Below, piece by piece: positions 34,704-43,365 of a stretch of DNA of 64,000 bases (positions are counted from its first letter, which is position 1; each line of letters opens with the position of its first letter). A program made the translations under genes and the position numbers. The DNA comes from Promicromonospora panici (GTDB lineage Bacteria > Actinomycetota > Actinomycetes > Actinomycetales > Cellulomonadaceae). Under the pieces are notes generated by a model. That model saw only the letters and a list, made by a program, of their open reading frames with translations, searched no databases and was not told the origin of the DNA. The DNA is taken from positions 124,001 through 188,000 of the forward strand of contig NZ_UWYY01000011.1 of NCBI RefSeq assembly GCF_900608595.1. The letters are read 5' to 3'.

Positions 34704-34825
34704 GGGACGAGCATCCAGTGTTCGACGGCGAATCGCACCCCTGCTCGCCGCCGACCTGCGGGATACTTGAGAAATATTACTGGTTTGCCCTTTTCTGTGA
34801 CGCGGTCTCACGACATCCTGGGCTC

Positions 34826-36685
34826 ATGCCTGAGTTCGACGACGGTCAGCCTGAGACCGCACTGCCCAGCACCGCCTCCAGCAGCACCGAGACCAGCCCG
34901 GGGAGCGGCGGAGGCAGCACGACCGACGTCGTCGTCGAGACCGACGTGCTGGTCGTCGGCTCCGGCCCGGCGGGCGCGTCGGCCGCGCTGTTCCTGTCCA
35001 GCCTGGGGATCGGCACCATCATGATCACCAAGTACCGCTGGACGGCGAACACGCCCCGCGCGCACATCACCAACCAGCGCACCATGGAGATCTTCCGCGA
35101 CCTGGGCATCGAGGACCAGGTGCTCGCGGACGCCACGCCGCACGAGCTGGTGGGCGACACGGTGTTCTGCACCACGATCGCGGGCGAGGAGATCGGCCGC
35201 ATCCTCACCTGGGAGACCCATCCCGCCCGGGAGGGAGACGCGCGGCTCGCCTCGCCGTCGCTCACGGTGGACATCCCGCAGACCTACCTCGAGCCGATCC
35301 TGGTCAAGAACGCCACCCAGCGCGGCACGCAGTCGCGGTTCTCCACGGAGTACCTGAGCCACACGCAGGACGCCGACGGCGTCAGCACCCGCGTGCTCGA
35401 CCGCCTCACCGGCACGGAGTACACCATCCGCTCGAAGTACCTGATCGGCGGCGACGGTGCGCGCTCGCAGGTCGCGGCCGACATCGACCTCCCGTTCGAG
35501 GGCGCGATGGACATCGCCGGATCGATGAACATCACGTTCAAGGCAGACCTCACGCACCTCGTGGGCCACCGCCCGTCCGTCCTGTACTGGGTGCTCCAGC
35601 CGGGGTCCGACGTCGGCGGCATCGGCGCGGGCCTGGTCCGCATGGTGCGGCCGTGGAACGAGTGGCTCATCGTGTGGGGCTACGACATCGCCGGCGAGCC
35701 GCCGCAGCTCGACGACGCCGCGGCGGCCGACATCGTGCGCCAGCTCGTCGGCGTCGACGACCTGGACGTCGAGATCACGGGCTACTCGCTGTGGGGCAAC
35801 AACCAGATGTACGCGACGCACCTGCAGAAGGGCCGCGTCTTCTGCGCCGGCGATGCCGTGCACCGGCACCCGCCGAGCAACGGCCTGGGCTCGAACACGT
35901 CGGTCCAGGACTCCTACAACCTGGCGTGGAAGATCGCCGCGGTGCTGAACGGCCAGGCGGCGCCGTCGCTGCTGGACACCTACTCGACCGAGCGCGCGCC
36001 GATCGCCGAGCAGATCGTGCTGCGGGCCAACAAATCGGGCGGCGAGTTCCGGTTCATGGAGGTGCTCGGCGTGCTGGACGCCGAGACGCCCGAGGCGATG
36101 CAGGCCGCCATCGACGAGCGCAAGGCGAACACCCCGGCGGGCGAGGCGAAGCGCAAGGCGCTCGTCGAGGCCATGGACCTGAAGAACTACGAGTTCAACG
36201 CACACGGCGTGGACATGGGCCAGTTCTACGAGTCGGCCGCGATCGTCTCCGACGGGTCGCCCAAGCCGCTGGACGAGCGCGATCCCGAGCTCTACTACAA
36301 GCAGTCCACGGTCCCGGGCGCGCGGTTCCCGCACGTGTGGGTGGCCGACGTCGAAGGCCACAAGCGCTCGACCCACGACCTCGTGCCGTACGGGCAGTTC
36401 ACGCTGGTGACCGGCATCGCGGGCGAGGCCTGGGCGGACGCCGCCGCGAAGGCCGCCGAGGAGCTCGACCTGCCGCTCGGGGCCGTGGTGATCGGGCCGG
36501 GGCGCGAGGTCATCGACACCTACTACGACTGGGCGAAGATGCGGGGCGTCGAGGAGTCGGGCGCGATCCTGGTCCGCCCGGACGCGCACGTGGCGTGGCG
36601 CGCGCAGACACTCGCCGACGACCCGGCGCGGGCGCTGGGCGACGCGCTGCGGGCGGTGCTCGGCCGGAGCGAGCAGGATGGGTGA
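34826..36685 (+). CDS. FAD-dependent phenol-type aromatic hydroxylase
   Basis: 619 residues. Class A flavoprotein hydroxylase: [18 protein letters not shown] (about 40-57), the DG motif [11 protein letters not shown] (about 212), and the GD motif [18 protein letters not shown] (about 346). Length and C-terminal thioredoxin-like region fit the TfdB/phenol 2-monooxygenase group, which hydroxylates phenols or dichlorophenol to catechols, or resorcinol to hydroxyquinol, using NADPH and O2. A Ser/Thr/Gly-rich 35-residue leader is unusual. Overlaps the ring-cleavage gene by 8 nt. Confidence 0.9.
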   Translation: MPEFDDGQPETALPSTASSSTETSPGSGGGSTTDVVVETDVLVVGSGPAGASAALFLSSLGIGTIMITKYRWTANTPRAHITNQRTMEIFRDLGIEDQVLADATPHELVGDTVFCTTIAGEEIGRILTWETHPAREGDARLASPSLTVDIPQTYLEPILVKNATQRGTQSRFSTEYLSHTQDADGVSTRVLDRLTGTEYTIRSKYLIGGDGARSQVAADIDLPFEGAMDIAGSMNITFKADLTHLVGHRPSVLYWVLQPGSDVGGIGAGLVRMVRPWNEWLIVWGYDIAGEPPQLDDAAAADIVRQLVGVDDLDVEITGYSLWGNNQMYATHLQKGRVFCAGDAVHRHPPSNGLGSNTSVQDSYNLAWKIAAVLNGQAAPSLLDTYSTERAPIAEQIVLRANKSGGEFRFMEVLGVLDAETPEAMQAAIDERKANTPAGEAKRKALVEAMDLKNYEFNAHGVDMGQFYESAAIVSDGSPKPLDERDPELYYKQSTVPGARFPHVWVADVEGHKRSTHDLVPYGQFTLVTGIAGEAWADAAAKAAEELDLPLGAVVIGPGREVIDTYYDWAKMRGVEESGAILVRPDAHVAWRAQTLADDPARALGDALRAVLGRSEQDG

Positions 36686-37613
36686 GCCGGGTTCGGACGG
36701 CACGGGACCGGACGCCGCGGGCGCGGCGGGCGCGGCCGAGCAGGCCGCCCGCGAGCAGGAGCTCACCGACCGGGTGGTGGCGTCCTTCGCGGGCGCCGAC
36801 GACGAGCGGCTGAGGACCGTCATGCAGGCCCTGACCCGGCACCTGCACGCGTTCCTGCGGGAGGTGCGCCTCACCGAGGACGAGTGGAACACGGGCATCG
36901 AGTTCCTCACCGCCGCCGGGCACATCACCGACGACAAGCGGCAGGAGTTCATCCTGCTCTCCGACGTGCTGGGCGCGTCCATGCAGACCATCGCGATCAA
37001 CAACGAGGCCTACGCGAACGCGACGGAGGCCACGGTGTTCGGCCCCTTCTTCGTGGACGACGCCCCTCGCATCGACAACGGCGGGGACATCGCCGCCGGC
37101 GCCGCGGGCCAGCCGTGCTGGGTGGAGGGCACGGTCACCGACACCTCGGGCGACCCGGTCCCGGGCGCCCGGATCGAGGTGTGGGAGGCCGACGAGGACG
37201 GCTTCTACGACGTCCAGTACGGCGACGACCGCACGGCCGGCCGCGCCCACCTCTTCACGGAGGCCGACGGCGGCTACCGGTTCTGGGGCACCACCCCGAC
37301 GCCGTACCCCATCCCGCACGACGGGCCCGTCGGCGCGCTGCTCGCGGCGTCCGGCCGGTCGCCTCTGCGGGCCGCGCACCTGCACTTCATGGTGACGGCG
37401 CCGGGGCTGCGGACCCTGGTGACCCACATCTTCGTGCGGGGCGACGAGCTGCTCGACGCCGACTCCGTGTTCGGCGTCAAGGACTCGCTCGTCATGGACT
37501 TCGCCGAGCAGCCGGCGGGCACCCCGACGCCGGACGGCCGCGCGGTCGAGGGCACCTGGTCGCGCACGCGGTTCGACATAGTGCTCGCCCCTGCTACCTC
37601 CCCTGCTGCCTGA
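36678..37613 (+). CDS. Intradiol ring-cleavage dioxygenase (hydroxyquinol/catechol 1,2-dioxygenase)
   Basis: 311 residues. N-terminal dimerisation domain ([39 protein letters not shown]), then a beta-sandwich with [10 protein letters not shown] and [17 protein letters not shown]. Non-haem Fe(III) ligands expected in the family are Tyr177 (GFYDVQ), Tyr210 (PTPYPIP), His234 and His236 (AAHLHFMV). The HLHFMV and [11 protein letters not shown] blocks favour hydroxyquinol 1,2-dioxygenase over catechol 1,2-dioxygenase. It would take the product of the overlapping hydroxylase. Confidence 0.88.
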   Translation: MGEPGSDGTGPDAAGAAGAAEQAAREQELTDRVVASFAGADDERLRTVMQALTRHLHAFLREVRLTEDEWNTGIEFLTAAGHITDDKRQEFILLSDVLGASMQTIAINNEAYANATEATVFGPFFVDDAPRIDNGGDIAAGAAGQPCWVEGTVTDTSGDPVPGARIEVWEADEDGFYDVQYGDDRTAGRAHLFTEADGGYRFWGTTPTPYPIPHDGPVGALLAASGRSPLRAAHLHFMVTAPGLRTLVTHIFVRGDELLDADSVFGVKDSLVMDFAEQPAGTPTPDGRAVEGTWSRTRFDIVLAPATSPAA

Positions 37614-37754
37614 TCCGCGGACCGACCAGCACCACCTGAAAGTCACAGCACCACCTGCACGTCGTGTCAGACACACAGGCCACTCCGGTGACCCGTGCGC
37701 CTGACAGCTACCGGCTCGGCCACAGAGCTCGACCACAGAGATGGAGTGACGACG

Positions 37755-39062
37755 ATGGTTCGCAACGGACAGAGCACGCACGTACGGGCGGCGTCGGCCT
37801 GGGTGTCGGCGGCGGCGCTGACCGCAGCCCTGGCGGGCTGCGGCGACGTGGGCGGCGGCACGATCGGGGGCGGCGAGGACGACGACGTCCTGAAGATCGG
37901 GTTCGTCTCGACCGAGACCGGCTCGTCGGCACTGTTCGGCGAGGCCAACGCCTACGTGATCGAGTCCATGGAGCAGTGGTTCTCCGACCACCCGGTGACC
38001 GTCGACGGCGTCAACCACACCGTCGAGATCATCGTGAAGGACTCGCAGTCCAGCTCCGCACGGGCGGGCGAGGTCGCGGCCGAGCTGATCAACAGCGACG
38101 GCGTCGACCTGGTGCTGACGTCGTCGACGCCGGACATCACCAACCCCGTCTCGGAGCAGTGCGAGGCCAACGCCGTGCCGTGCATCTCGACGGTCGCGCC
38201 GTGGCAGCCCTTCGCCATCCGGGAGGGTGACCAGCCCGCCGACCTGAAGTACAGCTACCACGCGTTCTGGGGCCTGGAGGACGTCTCGGCGGTGTACGCC
38301 GACATGTGGAGCCAGGTGGACACCAACAAGAAGGCCGCCGGCCTGTTCCCGAACGACCCCGACGGCCAGGCATGGAGCGCCAACTTCCCCGCCCTGACGA
38401 AGGACACCGGCGTCACCATCGACGACCCGGGCCTGTACCCGAACGGCACCCAGGACTTCTCGGCGCAGCTGTCCGCGTTCGAGGGCCACGACATCCTGGT
38501 CGGCGTGCCGATCCCGCCGGACTTCACCACGTTCTGGCAGCAGGCCGGGCAGCAGAGCTACCGGCCGAAGATCGCGACGATCGGCAAGGCCCTCCTGTTC
38601 CCGTCCGCGGTCGAGTCGCTGGGCAACGCGGGCGACGGCCTCACCTCCGAGGTCTGGTGGCACCCGACCGCGCCGTTCACCTCGTCGCTGACGGGGCAGA
38701 CGGCGCAGGAGCTCGCCGACCAGTACGAGGCCGACACGGGCAAGCAGTGGACGCAGCCGCTCGGCTTCGCGGAGGCCCTGTTCGAGATCACCGTCGCCGC
38801 CGTCGAGCAGGCCGGCTCCACCGAGCCGGACGCGATCATCGAGGCCCTGTCCACGCTGGAGGTCTCCACGGTGGTCGGCGACGTCGCCTGGGGCGTCGAT
38901 GACACCGTCCCGCCGTACGTCGCGAAGACGCCGCTGGTCGGCGGGCAGTGGCGCCTCGACGAGGGTGAGGACGAGGGCAGGAACCCCTACGAGCTCGTGG
39001 TGGTCTCCAACGAGCTCGCGCCCCAGATCCCCACGGGCGGCGAGGTCGAGCCGCTCCGGTAG
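37755..39062 (+). CDS. Branched-chain-type ABC substrate-binding lipoprotein
   Basis: 435 residues. Lipobox LAGC with Cys29. The mature fold is a periplasmic-binding protein type I of the LivJ/urea/aromatic group: LKIGFVSTETGSSALFGEA, VDLVLTSSTPDITNPVSEQCEA, VGVPIPPDFTTFWQQAG. Located directly downstream of aromatic ring-cleavage genes and first in a five-gene importer, so an aromatic acid or phenolic compound is a likelier ligand than an amino acid. GGAG precedes the ATG. Confidence 0.88.
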   Translation: MVRNGQSTHVRAASAWVSAAALTAALAGCGDVGGGTIGGGEDDDVLKIGFVSTETGSSALFGEANAYVIESMEQWFSDHPVTVDGVNHTVEIIVKDSQSSSARAGEVAAELINSDGVDLVLTSSTPDITNPVSEQCEANAVPCISTVAPWQPFAIREGDQPADLKYSYHAFWGLEDVSAVYADMWSQVDTNKKAAGLFPNDPDGQAWSANFPALTKDTGVTIDDPGLYPNGTQDFSAQLSAFEGHDILVGVPIPPDFTTFWQQAGQQSYRPKIATIGKALLFPSAVESLGNAGDGLTSEVWWHPTAPFTSSLTGQTAQELADQYEADTGKQWTQPLGFAEALFEITVAAVEQAGSTEPDAIIEALSTLEVSTVVGDVAWGVDDTVPPYVAKTPLVGGQWRLDEGEDEGRNPYELVVVSNELAPQIPTGGEVEPLR

Positions 39063-39063
39063 C

Positions 39064-39105
39064 CGTTGGTCGAGCCAACCCGTTGGTCGAGCTGTCGAGA
39101 CCCGA
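39064..39105 (+). repeat. Short gttggtcgag repeat
   Basis: cgttggtcgagc occurs at 39064-39075 and 39081-39092, the second continuing into ctgtcgagacc. The type (ttggtcgag...tcgagacc) resembles short intergenic palindromes common in actinobacteria. It lies between the binding protein and the first ATPase gene. Confidence 0.5.
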
Positions 39106-39116
39106 AAGGACTACAC

Positions 39117-39902
39117 GTGCCCCTGCTCCAGGTCGCCGGCGTCGCCAAACGTTTCGGCCGCGTGGTCACGGCCCGCGACGTCTCGTTCGACGTGGCCGCC
39201 GGAGAGGCGCTGGGCCTCGTCGGCCCGAACGGGGCGGGCAAGACCACGCTGCTGGACATCGTCGCGGGCACCCAGCGGGCCGACGCGGGACGGGTGGTGC
39301 TCGACGGGCACGACGTCACCCGGCTCGGCGCCGCCGCCCGCGCCGGTCGCGGGGTCGCCCGGTCGTACCAGGTGCCGCGCCCTTTCGCGGAGCTCACCGT
39401 GTACGAGAACGTGCTGGTCGGCGCGTCGTTCGCGGGTCGGAAGCACACCGGGCGCACCGCGTCCCGGCACAGCAGGGCCCAGGCCTGGCACGCGCTCGAG
39501 GTGGCGGGCATGACCGAGGCGGCGAACACGCCGTCGGGCAGCCTGCGCCTGCTGGACCGCAAGCGGCTCGAGGTGGCGCGCGCCCTGGCGACCGGGCCGC
39601 GCCTCCTCCTGCTGGACGAGATTGCGGGCGGCCTCTCCGAGAGCGAGCTGCCGCAGATCGTGAGCCTCGTGCGCCACCTCCGGGACGACGGCGTGGCAGT
39701 CGTCTGGATCGAGCACGTGCTGCACGCGCTGCTCGACGTCGTCGACCGGCTGCTGTGCCTCGCCGCCGGCGAGGTGATCGCCCAGGGCGACCCGCACGAG
39801 GTGATCCGCAGCCCCGAGGTGGCCGAGGTGTACCTGGGCTCCACCGTCGAGTCGACCCGGGACCCGAGCCCTGGCCCGACGTCCGAGGGGGAGCGGGCAT
39901 GA
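39117..39902 (+). CDS. ABC transporter ATP-binding subunit (LivG type)
   Basis: 261 residues from GTG with GAAAGGA upstream. Walker A GPNGAGKTT (about 35-43) and Walker B LLLLDEIAGGLSE are intact. The signature region reads PSGSLRLLDRKRLEVARAL, lacking the common SGGQ but matching the looser LivG pattern. Pairs with the LivF-type ATPase; the two overlap by ATGA. Confidence 0.88.
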   Translation: MPLLQVAGVAKRFGRVVTARDVSFDVAAGEALGLVGPNGAGKTTLLDIVAGTQRADAGRVVLDGHDVTRLGAAARAGRGVARSYQVPRPFAELTVYENVLVGASFAGRKHTGRTASRHSRAQAWHALEVAGMTEAANTPSGSLRLLDRKRLEVARALATGPRLLLLDEIAGGLSESELPQIVSLVRHLRDDGVAVVWIEHVLHALLDVVDRLLCLAAGEVIAQGDPHEVIRSPEVAEVYLGSTVESTRDPSPGPTSEGERA

Positions 39903-40627
39903 ACGTGCTGGAGGCCACGGGCCTGGAGGTCCGGTACGGCGACCTGACGGCGGTCGACGGCGTCACCCTGGCCCTCACCGAGGGGGAGACCGTCGCGGTG
40001 CTCGGCGCCAACGGTGCGGGCAAATCCACCCTGCTCGCGGCGCTCGCGGGTACCCACCTGCCGACGTCGGGCCGCGTGCTGCTCGACGGCGAGCCCGTCA
40101 CCCGCGTGCCCGCGCACCGGCGGGTGCGGCGCGGGATCGCGCTCGTGCCGGAGGGCCGGCGCATCTTCGGCTCGCTCACCGTCGAGGAGAACCTGCTCAT
40201 GGGCCGGTACCCGAAACGACCCGGACCGTGGGACCTGCGCGCCGTCTACGACATGTTCCCCCTGGTGGCGGAGATGAAGGACCGGCGGGGCAGCGTCCTG
40301 TCCGGCGGCCAGCAGCAGGCCGTGGCGATCGGCCGGGCGCTCCTGGCCAACCCGCGGGTGCTGCTGCTCGACGAGGTGTCGCTCGGGCTCGCGCCGACCG
40401 TGGTGACGCAGATCTACGACGCCGTCCGGCGCATCACGGAGGCCGGCACGACGGCGCTCGTCGTCGAGCAGGACCTGGACCAGGCGCTGCGGGTGGCCGA
40501 CCGCGTCCAGTGCCTCCTCGGCGGCCGGACCGTGCTGGAGGCGCCGGCCGCCGGCCTGGACCGCGCCGCTGTAGCGGACGCCTACTTCGGCACCCACCCC
40601 CGCCGAGGTAGAACCCCAGCGAGGTAG
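39899..40627 (+). CDS. ABC transporter ATP-binding subunit (LivF type)
   Basis: 242 residues. Walker A GANGAGKST, signature LSGGQQQAVAIGRAL, Walker B VLLLDEVSLGLAP. LivF-like RGIALVPEGRRIFGSLTVEENL block present. The last nine codons (PRRGRTPAR) are encoded within a GAGGTAG tandem repeat, so the original C-terminus has probably been replaced. Confidence 0.88.
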   Translation: MNVLEATGLEVRYGDLTAVDGVTLALTEGETVAVLGANGAGKSTLLAALAGTHLPTSGRVLLDGEPVTRVPAHRRVRRGIALVPEGRRIFGSLTVEENLLMGRYPKRPGPWDLRAVYDMFPLVAEMKDRRGSVLSGGQQQAVAIGRALLANPRVLLLDEVSLGLAPTVVTQIYDAVRRITEAGTTALVVEQDLDQALRVADRVQCLLGGRTVLEAPAAGLDRAAVADAYFGTHPRRGRTPAR

Positions 40628-40638
40628 AACCCCAGCGA
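40604..40638 (+). repeat. Tandem GAGGTAG half-element at the livF 3' end
   Basis: Two exact copies of cgaggtagaaccccag (40604-40619 and 40620-40635), followed by cga. Equivalent to one arm of the 21601-21673 hairpin without the complementary arm. It supplies the LivF-type stop codon (TAG at 40625-40627). Confidence 0.8.
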
Positions 40639-40651
40639 AACCGGAGGACCG

Positions 40652-41533
40652 ATGGACTGGCTCAACGCCGGTGTGCAGGGCGTGCTGCTCGGTGGGCAGT
40701 ACGCCCTCCTGGCCTGCGGCCTGTCGCTGATCTTCGGCGTGATGCGAATCGTCAACCTGGCGCACGGCGTGCTCGCGGTGCTCGCCGCGTACCTCTCGCT
40801 GGTCCTCGTGCAGCAGGGCCTGCCGCTGTCGCTCGCGATGGTCGTGGTGGTCCCGGTGTTCGCGGCGCTCGGCTATGCGGTGCAGCGCGGCCTGTTCAAC
40901 CCGGCCCTCGCGCAGGTACGCGGCCGGACCTCCGGCGAGCTCGCGCCACTCCTGGTGTCGTTCGGCGTGGCCGTCGCACTCACGAACCTCCTCCAGGAGG
41001 TCTTCAGCGCGGACACCCGCAGGATCCCGACGGGCGGCCTCGCCTCGGCGGGCCTGCCGCTCGGCGAGCTCTCCATCGGCGTCCTGCCGCTGATCACCCT
41101 GGTCGTCGCGACGGCGGTCATCGCGGGGGTCCAGCTCTTCCTCGCCCGCACGGCCACCGGCCGCGCCATGCGCGCCGTCGCCGACGACGCCGGGGCCGCC
41201 GCGATGACCGGCGTCGACCCGAAGCACATGTACGCCGTGGCGACCGCCCTCGCGTTCGCCACGCTGGCGCTCGCGGGCGTGTTCGTCGGTATGAGCACCC
41301 AGTTCTCGCCGGGCTACGGCGACCTGGTGCTGCTGTTCGCGTTCGAGGCCGTGATCATCGGCGGGCTCGGCTCGCTGTGGGGCACGCTCGCGGGCGGCGT
41401 CGTGCTGGGCCTGGCCCAGACGATCGGCGCTCAGATCGACCCGCAGTCGGGGGTTCTCGCCGGGCACCTCGTCTTCCTCGCCGTGCTGGTCGTCCGGCCG
41501 GGCGGCCTGCTGCCGAGGAGCGTGCAGGCATGA
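40652..41533 (+). CDS. ABC transporter permease (LivH type)
   Basis: 293 residues, about eight membrane segments. GGQYALLACGLSLIFGVMRIVNLAHG (split across 12-37) is the LivH signature, and the EAA-like loop GAAAMTGVDPKHMYAVAT is near residue 190. Acts with the LivM-type permease to form the import channel. A GGAGG-like site precedes the ATG; it overlaps the next gene by ATGA. Confidence 0.9.
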   Translation: MDWLNAGVQGVLLGGQYALLACGLSLIFGVMRIVNLAHGVLAVLAAYLSLVLVQQGLPLSLAMVVVVPVFAALGYAVQRGLFNPALAQVRGRTSGELAPLLVSFGVAVALTNLLQEVFSADTRRIPTGGLASAGLPLGELSIGVLPLITLVVATAVIAGVQLFLARTATGRAMRAVADDAGAAAMTGVDPKHMYAVATALAFATLALAGVFVGMSTQFSPGYGDLVLLFAFEAVIIGGLGSLWGTLAGGVVLGLAQTIGAQIDPQSGVLAGHLVFLAVLVVRPGGLLPRSVQA

Positions 41534-42552
41534 GCGGGCCCGACGTCACGCGCGGCAGCCGCGGATCCCTGATCGGCGGCGGCGCCCTGCTGCTCGTCGT
41601 GGCGCTGCTCGCCGCCGTCGTCCCCTACGTGGTCACCCTCGGGGCACTGCCGAGCCTCGTGATGCTCTTCGCCCTCGTGATACTCGGTACCACCTGGAAT
41701 CTGCTCGCGGGCTACGGGGGCATGGTCAGCGTCGGGCAGCAGGCCTACGTCGGTGTGGGCGGGTACGCCCTGATCCAGCTCGCCGACGCCGTCGGCGCCC
41801 CGCCGTGGGCCGCCGTCCTCGCGGCCGGGCTCATCGGCGGCTTGATCGCCGTGCCGACGAGCTACCTCGTGTTCCGCCTGGCCGGCGGCTACTTCGCGAT
41901 CGGGACCTGGGTGGTCGCCGAGGTGTTCCGCCTGGTCACTATGCAGGCCGACGGACTGGGCGGCGGTTCCGGGCTGTCGCTGACCGCGTTCCGCGGCACC
42001 GACCGGGTCGAGCGCGTCGCCTTCGTGTACTGGTTCGCACTGGCCCTCATGGTCGCCGTCGTGCTCGGGACGTACCTGCTGATGCGCTCCCGTGTGGGAC
42101 TCGGGCTCACTGCGATCCGCGACGACCGCGTCGCGGCGAGCAGCCTCGGTGTCGCCGTGGACCGCGGACGCCGGCTCGTGTACGTCGCCGGATCGGCCGG
42201 GGCCGCGCTCGCGGGGGCCCTGATCGCCCTGAACACCCTGGGCGTGACGCCGGGGTCGATCTACTCCGTGAACTGGACCGCGGCGATGATCTTCATAGCC
42301 GTGGTGGGCGGCCTCGGGACCATCGAAGGGCCGCTCGTCGGCGCCATCCTCTACTGGGTGCTGCAGCAGACGCTCGCGCCGCTCGGCACCTGGTACCTGG
42401 TGGTGCTCGGGGCGGTGGCGGTCGCCGTCGTGCTCCTCGCGCCGCGCGGCCTCTGGGGCCTGCTGGCGGGTCGCTTCCAGCTGTTCCCGACAACCTACCG
42501 AGCCCACCCAGTGGTTGTGAGCGGCACCGTTGCGCCCCAACCGGGCAGGTAG
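41530..42552 (+). CDS. ABC transporter permease (LivM type)
   Basis: 340 residues, about ten membrane segments. LivM hallmarks are VILGTTWNLLAGYGGMVSVGQQA, FRLAGGYFAIGTWVVAEVFR and SLGVAVDRGRRLVYVAGSAG. The final ~13 codons (VVVSGTVAPQPGR) and the TAG stop come from a copy of the 67-bp repeat, so the native C-terminus was altered. Completes the five-gene importer. Confidence 0.9.
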   Translation: MSGPDVTRGSRGSLIGGGALLLVVALLAAVVPYVVTLGALPSLVMLFALVILGTTWNLLAGYGGMVSVGQQAYVGVGGYALIQLADAVGAPPWAAVLAAGLIGGLIAVPTSYLVFRLAGGYFAIGTWVVAEVFRLVTMQADGLGGGSGLSLTAFRGTDRVERVAFVYWFALALMVAVVLGTYLLMRSRVGLGLTAIRDDRVAASSLGVAVDRGRRLVYVAGSAGAALAGALIALNTLGVTPGSIYSVNWTAAMIFIAVVGGLGTIEGPLVGAILYWVLQQTLAPLGTWYLVVLGAVAVAVVLLAPRGLWGLLAGRFQLFPTTYRAHPVVVSGTVAPQPGR

Positions 42553-42578
42553 CCGCAACGATCGCGCCCACAACAAAG
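42512..42578 (+). repeat. 67-bp quasi-palindromic element, copy R3 (overlaps livM-type stop)
   Basis: Same length and orientation as R1, R2 and R4, with more substitutions in the left arm (gtgagcggcaccgttgcg). Unlike the other three copies it starts inside the coding region and provides the stop codon at 42550-42552. Confidence 0.88.
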
Positions 42579-42714
42579 TTGCGACGGTGCGGTGAGGCTG
42601 ATGTCACAGCCACTTCAGTCGACGCCGCGACTCGGTATCAACCAAAATGGTTAATCCGCACATCAGCGGTGAACCACGTGCACCGTAACCGTACGCCTGC
42701 ACCGGAGGAGGACC

Positions 42715-42852
42715 ATGACGGACGCCGACGACGCCCAGTACCACTCCATCGCCAACCCTCGCCGGACCACGCTCCTGCATCGGAGCGTCACCGAGGCCTA
42801 TGTGCCGCAACGCGAGGAACGCGACGCTCCCGACGAAGCGTCCGCGGGCTGA
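42715..42852 (+). CDS. Small 45-residue protein of unknown function
   Basis: 45 residues starting MTDADDAQYHSIANPRRTTL and ending RDAPDEASAG. A very strong GGAGGAGG ribosome-binding site sits 4-5 nt before the ATG. It is highly charged, lacks Cys and membrane segments, and does not match a family I recognise. It has its own downstream terminator at 42925-42974. Codon third positions are GC-rich like the neighbours. Whether it is a regulator, antitoxin-like peptide or leader is unknown; an 814-bp gap between the permease and the lyase contains no other supported gene. Confidence 0.6.
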   Translation: MTDADDAQYHSIANPRRTTLLHRSVTEAYVPQREERDAPDEASAG

Positions 42853-42873
42853 CCCGCACCGCGCTCGCGCCGA

Positions 42874-42924
42874 ACAGCTGGTACCTCGACACAGCTGGTG
42901 CATCGACACAGCTGGTATCTCGAC
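42874..42924 (+). repeat. 3 x 17-bp tandem repeat
   Basis: Three near-identical units, acagctggtacctcgac at 42874-42890, then 42891-42907 and 42908-42924 with one or two substitutions. Lies between the small gene's stop and its terminator. Each unit contains CAGCTG. Confidence 0.85.
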
Positions 42925-42974
42925 AGAGAAGCCCGGCCGCACGCCCCTCCGTGGCACGTGCGGCCGGGCTCTCT
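42925..42974. terminator. 18-bp hairpin terminator after the small gene
   Basis: Arms 42925-42943 and 42957-42974 pair over 18 bp with one bulged A and a 13-nt loop. Probably ends the 42715-42852 transcript. Confidence 0.8.
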
Positions 42975-43119
42975 GCGTCGGGCCGGTGTACTCCCGTCCG
43001 CAATGCGAGACGGGTCCTACAGCTTCCGAAAGTTCACCCGGTGGCCCTCGAGCGTGCCCAAAACACCAGGTCCGGGCGGTGCCAAGGGAGCGGCTTCTGT
43101 GATGGACCTCACTCCCGTT

Positions 43120-43148
43120 ACATTCCGGAAACATTTCCGCTAGGCTTG
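43120..43148 (+). promoter_or_regulatory. Candidate promoter and operator for the lyase gene
   Basis: TTACAT (43120-43125) and TAGGCT (43143-43148) are 17 bp apart, a plausible -35/-10 pair. Between them lies the palindrome CGGAAA-ca-TTTCCG (43128-43141), well placed for a repressor. The remaining sequence to 43365 shows no gene. Confidence 0.4.
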
Positions 43149-43365
43149 ATGACGCACCTTCTTCCACAATTCGGTACTGCAGGTCGATGCATACAGCTAC
43201 AAGGCGCAGCGAGTTCGGCACGGTCAGCCAGGCGGGCAAGGTCTCGCGGCGGCCGATATCACGTGGAGAAGGGACTCGCCGGCGACCAGGCCCCCACCAT
43301 GGGGCAGGTCGGCCAGTGAACGTCCAGTCACGTACGGCGACAAAAACTGAGTGGGGAACCCAGGG

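Noticed and set aside
36510..38663. 700-codon open frame on the minus strand over the dioxygenase and binding-protein genes
   Set aside because: It runs across three clear + strand genes and its translation is low-complexity with no recognisable domain.
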